From the NCBI GenBank assembly GCA_029907755.1, contig JARYLH010000058.1, forward strand, positions 1 through 8,818: a DNA stretch of 8,818 nt, in the 5' to 3' direction. The position numbers and the translations under genes were made by a program. The notes beneath the pieces are model-generated. The model was given only the letters and a program-made list of their open reading frames with translations. It made no database searches and was not told the origin of the DNA. This document shows, piece by piece, positions 5,471 to 8,818 of the stretch. The DNA comes from Candidatus Methanosuratincola sp. Lineage in GTDB: Archaea > Thermoproteota > Methanomethylicia > Methanomethylicales > Methanomethylicaceae. Every line of letters begins with the position of its first letter. Position 1 is the first letter of the stretch.

Positions 5471-7363
5471 TCACTCGCCCCCCGTGAGGACGACCCTCTC
5501 CTCGCCGCCCTTTATGCGCATGTAGGCGTTGACAACCTCGTCTTGCGTTATCAGCCTCCCGGTGTATTTCAAAATCCTGTTCTTGACCTCGAAGCCCGTG
5601 TTCCACTCGATCAACTCTGCGAGCTGCCCGATGTAGTTCGCCTCGAGAGCCATCACGCTCTTCGCCTTCGAGAGGAACTTTGACAAAAAGCCGTCAGGGA
5701 ATGGCTCCATCATCCTGACCTGGAGCACTGCTATCTTGGAACCTGTTGCCCGCAGCTCCGTGAGCGCATCGAGAGCAGCTCCTGTAGTCACTCCCCATGT
5801 GACCAGGAGGTCTTCGAAATTCTCATCGCCAAACAGGACTGCCTTATCCTCGTCTGGGACTTCCCTAAGGATCTTCTCCTTCTTGGACATCCTTTTTTCA
5901 TACATCCTCCTCCTGTTCTCCGGATCCTCCGAGATGTGACCCGACTCGTCATGCTCGTCCCCGGTGTACCACATCAGCTCCTCGCCTAGGAAAGCCCTTG
6001 GCGAGACAGGATCGTCACCAAAAGCAAATCTCCTGTACTCCCACGCCCCCTTCCCGATGCGCTTTCCGCGCTCAATCTTTCCTAAGGTGGGGGGATTGAT
6101 CGCCGTCACGCAGTTGGCTATCCCCTTGTCGAGGAGGTGGATCACCGGGACTTGATACTTTTCTGCAAGGTTCATGCACTTCACGGCATCGTACAGTGTC
6201 TCCTCATGGCTGCCAGACGCCAGTACGATCCTAGCGAACTCGCCATGCCCTGAACTAGTCGCAAAGAGCAGATCTGACTGACTATGCCGGGTAGGCAGAC
6301 CCGTCGACGGCCCTCCCCTCTGGTAATATGTGATCACCACTGGGACTTCATTCATTCCTGCCCACCCAATCCCCTCGACCATCAATGAGAAGCCTGGTCC
6401 GCTTGTGCAAGTCGCAGCCCTAACGCCAGTCAGCGCCCCTCCAATCGCCATGCATATTGCAGAGATCTCGTCCTCCGCCTGTATCACAATCGGTGAGCCC
6501 ACAAGCTCGCCTTCCGGATCAAAGAGGCTGGAGTGCTGCTCAATCACAAAGGATTCGTCTGCGGCAGGGGTTATGGGATAGTACGTCTGCAACCTGAGTC
6601 CGCCAATCAGCTTCCCTATCGCAACGGCGTCGTTCCCGGCTACAAGCATCCTCTTCCCGCGGGCGGGTACTTTTCCAATAGCGCTTCTAGTGCCCATCTC
6701 TTTGGTTCGAGAAACCTCGTCGAAGCCATCGCTGACCGCACTTGCAACCGCCCTGTTCAATTCCTTGGCTTCGGCTTTTTCCATGAAGAGCGAATCAATC
6801 GCCTCGCGTATCGTGTCTAACGGGATCCCGGCACCCCTCAAGAGCACTGTGGCAATCGCAGTGTTCATAGCCTTCTCTATCATAGGCGAAGCCAGTTTCG
6901 CCCTCTCTGTTATGATCCTCGAGAACGGGAATGGAAGGACTACCTTCCCGCCCCTCTCCAACCATTCGTCCAACTCCTTAACTGTGGTGCCTACGTTCCC
7001 AACTTCTAACTCTGCTCTCAGCCTCTCGAGCCTCTCCTTTTCCATGGGGGGAAGCTTTGTGATTGGTTTATCGAGTAGGGCGGCGTCGTGGATGAGTACG
7101 CCCCCCGGTCTCAGATCCTTATAATGCGTGGCAATGGTTTCGACGTCAAGAGCCCCGACAAAGTCCACGGGATATTTGATGCTGCTGATCCGTTCGTCGG
7201 ATGCCCGAATGTGCGAGTAGCTGTGCTTCCCCTTTATGTTTGAGTGGTATTCTCGGTCGGCGAAGACCTCGAGTTCGTGCATCGCCAAGGCTTTCACCGC
7301 CAGCAGGCCTGCAGTCTCGATCCCTCCTCCCTGCGGCCCTCCAATTATGAAGTTTAGATCCAT
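5471..7363 (-). CDS. 2-oxoacid:ferredoxin oxidoreductase, fused gamma-alpha subunit
   Basis: The product has 630 residues, close to the roughly 627 of Sulfolobus chains. Residues 1 to about 195 are the gamma domain (MDLNFIIGGPQGGGIETAG at the start, then REYHSNIKGKHSY). The alpha part follows from about 235, with the signature YPITPAADES (262-271), CTSGPGFSLMVEG (319-331), QRGGPSTGLPT (348-358) with the substrate-contacting Arg at 349, and GHISEDPENRRRMYEKR (475-491). The C-terminal domain holds VTWGVTTGAALDAL. With the beta subunit next door it forms the CoA-dependent oxidoreductase; there is no separate delta ferredoxin subunit, as expected for this two-subunit class. The ATG at 7363 has only a weak ribosome site (GGGGAC) and lies eight bases after the cysteine-rich gene's stop, so all three genes are probably one transcript. 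The protein is intact and shows no sign of decay, unlike the nitrilase downstream. Confidence 0.94.
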   Translation of the reverse strand: MDLNFIIGGPQGGGIETAGLLAVKALAMHELEVFADREYHSNIKGKHSYSHIRASDERISSIKYPVDFVGALDVETIATHYKDLRPGGVLIHDAALLDKPITKLPPMEKERLERLRAELEVGNVGTTVKELDEWLERGGKVVLPFPFSRIITERAKLASPMIEKAMNTAIATVLLRGAGIPLDTIREAIDSLFMEKAEAKELNRAVASAVSDGFDEVSRTKEMGTRSAIGKVPARGKRMLVAGNDAVAIGKLIGGLRLQTYYPITPAADESFVIEQHSSLFDPEGELVGSPIVIQAEDEISAICMAIGGALTGVRAATCTSGPGFSLMVEGIGWAGMNEVPVVITYYQRGGPSTGLPTRHSQSDLLFATSSGHGEFARIVLASGSHEETLYDAVKCMNLAEKYQVPVIHLLDKGIANCVTAINPPTLGKIERGKRIGKGAWEYRRFAFGDDPVSPRAFLGEELMWYTGDEHDESGHISEDPENRRRMYEKRMSKKEKILREVPDEDKAVLFGDENFEDLLVTWGVTTGAALDALTELRATGSKIAVLQVRMMEPFPDGFLSKFLSKAKSVMALEANYIGQLAELIEWNTGFEVKNRILKYTGRLITQDEVVNAYMRIKGGEERVVLTGGE

Positions 7364-7371
7364 GTTAATTG

Positions 7372-7638
7372 TCAGTCCCCCGTGCTCGTGTATTCATGGG
7401 CATCTTGGTCGACTCTGGTCCTGCAGAAGAAGTCGTGCCCTCTGTGGAGGTCTCTCTCCGAGGCGTGAAAAGTGATCCTGCAGTCCCTACACCAGCAGAA
7501 TTCGGTTTCCGATTTCTCCTCATACATCTCGCATGAATCCTTGTTTTCTGGGCATATCCCGGATTTCTTCTCGCACTCGCCCAAATTGTCAAAGAAGTAG
7601 TCCGGTCTCCACCATTTGCATCCCTTGCAGCTCCCCAT
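7372..7638 (-). CDS. Cysteine-rich small protein heading the oxidoreductase operon, function unknown
   Basis: The product is 88 residues if it starts at ATG 7638, or 108 if it starts at ATG 7698. Cysteines, in 88-residue numbering, are at 4, 7, 22, 29, 36, 48, 50, 53 and 72: a CKGC pair, three spaced single cysteines, a dense CWCRDC and one more near the end, with histidines at 58, 65 and 68. This could bind zinc or an Fe-S cluster; I cannot match it to a named family. The shorter start is preferred because a TATA-like box (7680-7671) lies inside the longer frame and would start transcription near 7649. Neither start has a good ribosome site. The stop is eight bases before the gamma-alpha subunit, which suggests a role linked to that enzyme (assembly, electron carrier or regulator), but this is inference from position. 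Confidence 0.65.
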   Translation of the reverse strand: MGSCKGCKWWRPDYFFDNLGECEKKSGICPENKDSCEMYEEKSETEFCWCRDCRITFHASERDLHRGHDFFCRTRVDQDAHEYTSTGD

Positions 7639-7670
7639 AAAACCACAGAGATAACTTCTTCCTTTAAGGC

Positions 7671-7680
7671 TTTTTATATT
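7671..7680 (-). promoter_or_regulatory. Candidate TATA box for the cysteine-rich protein/oxidoreductase operon
   Basis: AATATAAAAA on minus, about 26 bases before a predicted start near 7649, giving a leader of about 11 bases to ATG 7638. The same A/T block reads TTTTTATATT on plus, so it could also work in the other direction toward 7748 with a longer leader. Confidence 0.4.
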
Positions 7681-7714
7681 TCGAGCGCCATCCATCAAGA
7701 AAAATAACCGAAAA

Positions 7715-7724
7715 CATTTAACTT
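7715..7724 (+). promoter_or_regulatory. Candidate TATA box for the DUF167 gene (leaderless transcript)
   Basis: CATTTAACTT is centred 26-28 bases before position 7747, so transcription would begin at or one base before the GTG at 7748. No ribosome site precedes that codon, which fits leaderless translation. Confidence 0.4.
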
Positions 7725-7747
7725 ATCGGAAAGATCCGCTTCTGTCA

Positions 7748-8062
7748 GTGGGCACATTGAGAGAGACCAAAGACGGGATAATCCTCGAGATTCTGGTCAA
7801 GCCCAATTCAAAAAGAGATTCAATCTCGATCGAAGGGGGCCTTTTGGTGGTGGAGACGAGGGAGAAGGCAGAGCAGGGGAGGGCAAACACGTCTGTCTTA
7901 AAGCAGCTCTCAAAATCGCTCGGAGTGGGCACCTCTTCGATCGTTTTGCTGAGGGGCAGGTTTGATCGGAGCAAATCCATTTTGATAAGGGGTGCAGGGA
8001 CAGATGTTGTTGAAAGGCTCAAGGCAAAAATAGGAAAAAGCCCCCAAGATAACCTTAAATAG
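7748..8062 (+). CDS. DUF167 (YggU/UPF0235) family protein
   Basis: The product is 104 residues, the normal size for this small cytoplasmic alpha/beta family, whose biochemical role is not established. Family hallmarks are the opening strand pattern (DGIILEILVKPNSKRD, residues about 9-24), the central GRANTSVLKQLSKSLGV (about 43-59) that matches the family's G-x-A-N-x-x-L-hydrophobic-x-x-L-a motif, and VLLRGRFDRSKSILIRG (about 66-82), matching the usual S-G-x-x-S-R-x-K-x-hydrophobic motif with local changes. The start is GTG at 7748 without a ribosome site. It is divergent from the oxidoreductase operon. It ends in TAG, 28 bases before the ABC permease gene, which appears to have its own promoter. 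No functional tie to its neighbours is evident. Confidence 0.85.
   Translation: MGTLRETKDGIILEILVKPNSKRDSISIEGGLLVVETREKAEQGRANTSVLKQLSKSLGVGTSSIVLLRGRFDRSKSILIRGAGTDVVERLKAKIGKSPQDNLK
8055..8062 (+). promoter_or_regulatory. Candidate TATA box for the ABC permease gene
   Basis: TTAAATAG overlaps the end of the DUF167 gene and sits about 26 bases before position 8084, giving a leader of about seven bases to the ATG at 8091. Confidence 0.35.
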
Positions 8063-8072
8063 TAATAGAAAT

Positions 8073-8091
8073 TATCAATCGTTGATTGGTA
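8073..8091 (+). promoter_or_regulatory. Imperfect palindrome at the ABC permease start, candidate operator
   Basis: TATCAATC-GTT-GATTGGTA pairs at seven of eight arm positions around a three-base spacer. It covers the predicted transcription start and the first base of the ATG. Its layout (half-sites around three bases, centred on the transcription start) resembles the site at 1950-1964, but the half-site sequence differs. Confidence 0.3.
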
Positions 8092-8818
8092 TGGGTCTTG
8101 TAAAGTATGTTATAAGACGACTCCTATACATGATACCGCTCATTTTAGGGATATCGATCGTCGTCTTCCTCGTGATGTATGCCGCGGGTGACCCGATACA
8201 GATTGCGACCGCAGGGAACCCAAGCATCACAGAGGCTCAAAGGCAGTTCTTGAGGGAGTATTACGGGCTAAATGACCCAATACCGGTTCAGTATGTCCGA
8301 TGGCTTGACCACTTCCTCCATTTCGACTTCGGGAAGTCCCTTTATGGTGGCAGGCCTGTGAACGAGATCATATCGATCTACTTCTGGGAGACGCTCAAAC
8401 TCCAGCTGGTCTCGATATTGCTTGCATTCGCAATTTCGATACCGATCGGGGTTTACTCTGCGGTGAAGCAGAGGTCTTGGTTCGATTACCTCTTCTCTGG
8501 CATATCGATCGCCGGCGTATCGTTCCCAGTCTTCTTCCTGGGCATCATATTCATTCTGTTGTTCTCATACCAGCTCGGTTGGCTGCCTTCTGCAGGTGCC
8601 CACGGCGCACCCCAGCTATGGCCTGTTTTTGGGATCCAAAACCCCTTGCTTGACGAGCTAGCCCATCTGGCGATGCCAGCCACAGTTTTGACCTTGGCTA
8701 ATCTCGCATACAACACGCGTCTTCTCAGGGCGGGTATGCTTGAAGTGCTCAGGCAGGACTATATAATGGCAGCAAGGGCGAGCGGCATACCTGAGCGGAA
8801 GATCCTCTTAAAGTATGC
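8091..8818 (+). CDS. ABC transporter permease, DppB/OppB family (3'-truncated by window edge)
   Basis: This is the first membrane subunit of a peptide/nickel-type ABC importer. 242 codons are visible of a usual 305-340. The N-terminus VIRRLLYMIPLILGISIVVF is the characteristic first helix of the family, followed by the GDPIQIAT loop, EYYGLNDPIPVQYVRWL (about 63-79) and DFGKSLYGGRPV (about 86-97). Several hydrophobic helices come next. At the right edge lies the start of the cytoplasmic coupling (EAA) loop, QDYIMAARASGIPERKILLK (222-241), which contacts the ATPase. The remaining transport genes (second permease, ATPases, binding protein) would lie beyond 8818 if the operon is typical. The substrate is unknown; oligopeptides, sugars or metals are all used by relatives. 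The start is ATG 8091, with no strong ribosome site. Confidence 0.93.
   Translation, partial: MGLVKYVIRRLLYMIPLILGISIVVFLVMYAAGDPIQIATAGNPSITEAQRQFLREYYGLNDPIPVQYVRWLDHFLHFDFGKSLYGGRPVNEIISIYFWETLKLQLVSILLAFAISIPIGVYSAVKQRSWFDYLFSGISIAGVSFPVFFLGIIFILLFSYQLGWLPSAGAHGAPQLWPVFGIQNPLLDELAHLAMPATVLTLANLAYNTRLLRAGMLEVLRQDYIMAARASGIPERKILLKY

Noticed and set aside
6690..7124. 144-codon open frame on plus inside the gamma-alpha subunit gene
   Set aside because: Antisense shadow of a full-length, conserved enzyme gene; no start signal or domain.
1..8818. CRISPR arrays, tRNA or rRNA genes, insertion sequences, attachment sites
   Set aside because: No regularly spaced repeats, cloverleaf-like segments, transposase sequence or terminal inverted repeats were seen on either strand.

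Overview
The window looks like chromosomal DNA from an archaeon, most likely a thermophilic or anaerobic lineage of the TACK type; I cannot name the genus. Three things point this way. The 2-oxoacid:ferredoxin oxidoreductase is the two-subunit kind with a fused gamma-alpha chain, as in crenarchaea. TATA-like boxes sit about 26 bases ahead of plausible transcription starts, and leaders are very short or absent (GTG at 7748). Several genes use TTG or GTG starts, some with clear GGAG-type ribosome sites.

Layout. 1-200 is the 3' end of an unrecognised plus-strand gene, facing a small two-helix membrane protein on minus (246-452). A divergent promoter region (about 453-630) then serves a SufS-like cysteine desulfurase on plus (631-1848). 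Next comes a small winged-helix regulator (1973-2210) whose fifth or sixth codon carries an apparent one-base frameshift. It has a perfect 6-3-6 palindrome at its predicted transcription start. Then comes a DUF362 protein with a C-terminal 2[4Fe-4S] ferredoxin domain (2275-3366).

From 3449 to 7638 everything runs on minus. A nitrilase gene (4515-3449) is broken by an in-frame amber codon, where a Trp is expected, and by a one-base deletion near its 3' third. Upstream of it is an apparent three-gene operon: a cysteine-rich small protein (7638-7372), the gamma-alpha subunit (7363-5471) and the beta subunit (5469-4564) of the oxidoreductase. The gaps within it are 8 bases and 1 base.

A second divergent promoter region (about 7639-7747) leads to a DUF167/YggU-family protein (7748-8062) and then a DppB/OppB-type ABC transporter permease (8091 onward), cut by the window end.

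Together the genes suggest an iron-sulfur, ferredoxin-based metabolism: sulfur supply for clusters (SufS), a ferredoxin-like DUF362 protein, and CoA-dependent oxidation of 2-oxoacids with ferredoxin as acceptor. No wholly new system stands out. The most useful leads are the disrupted nitrilase, the disrupted regulator with its palindrome, and the cysteine-rich protein leading the oxidoreductase operon.
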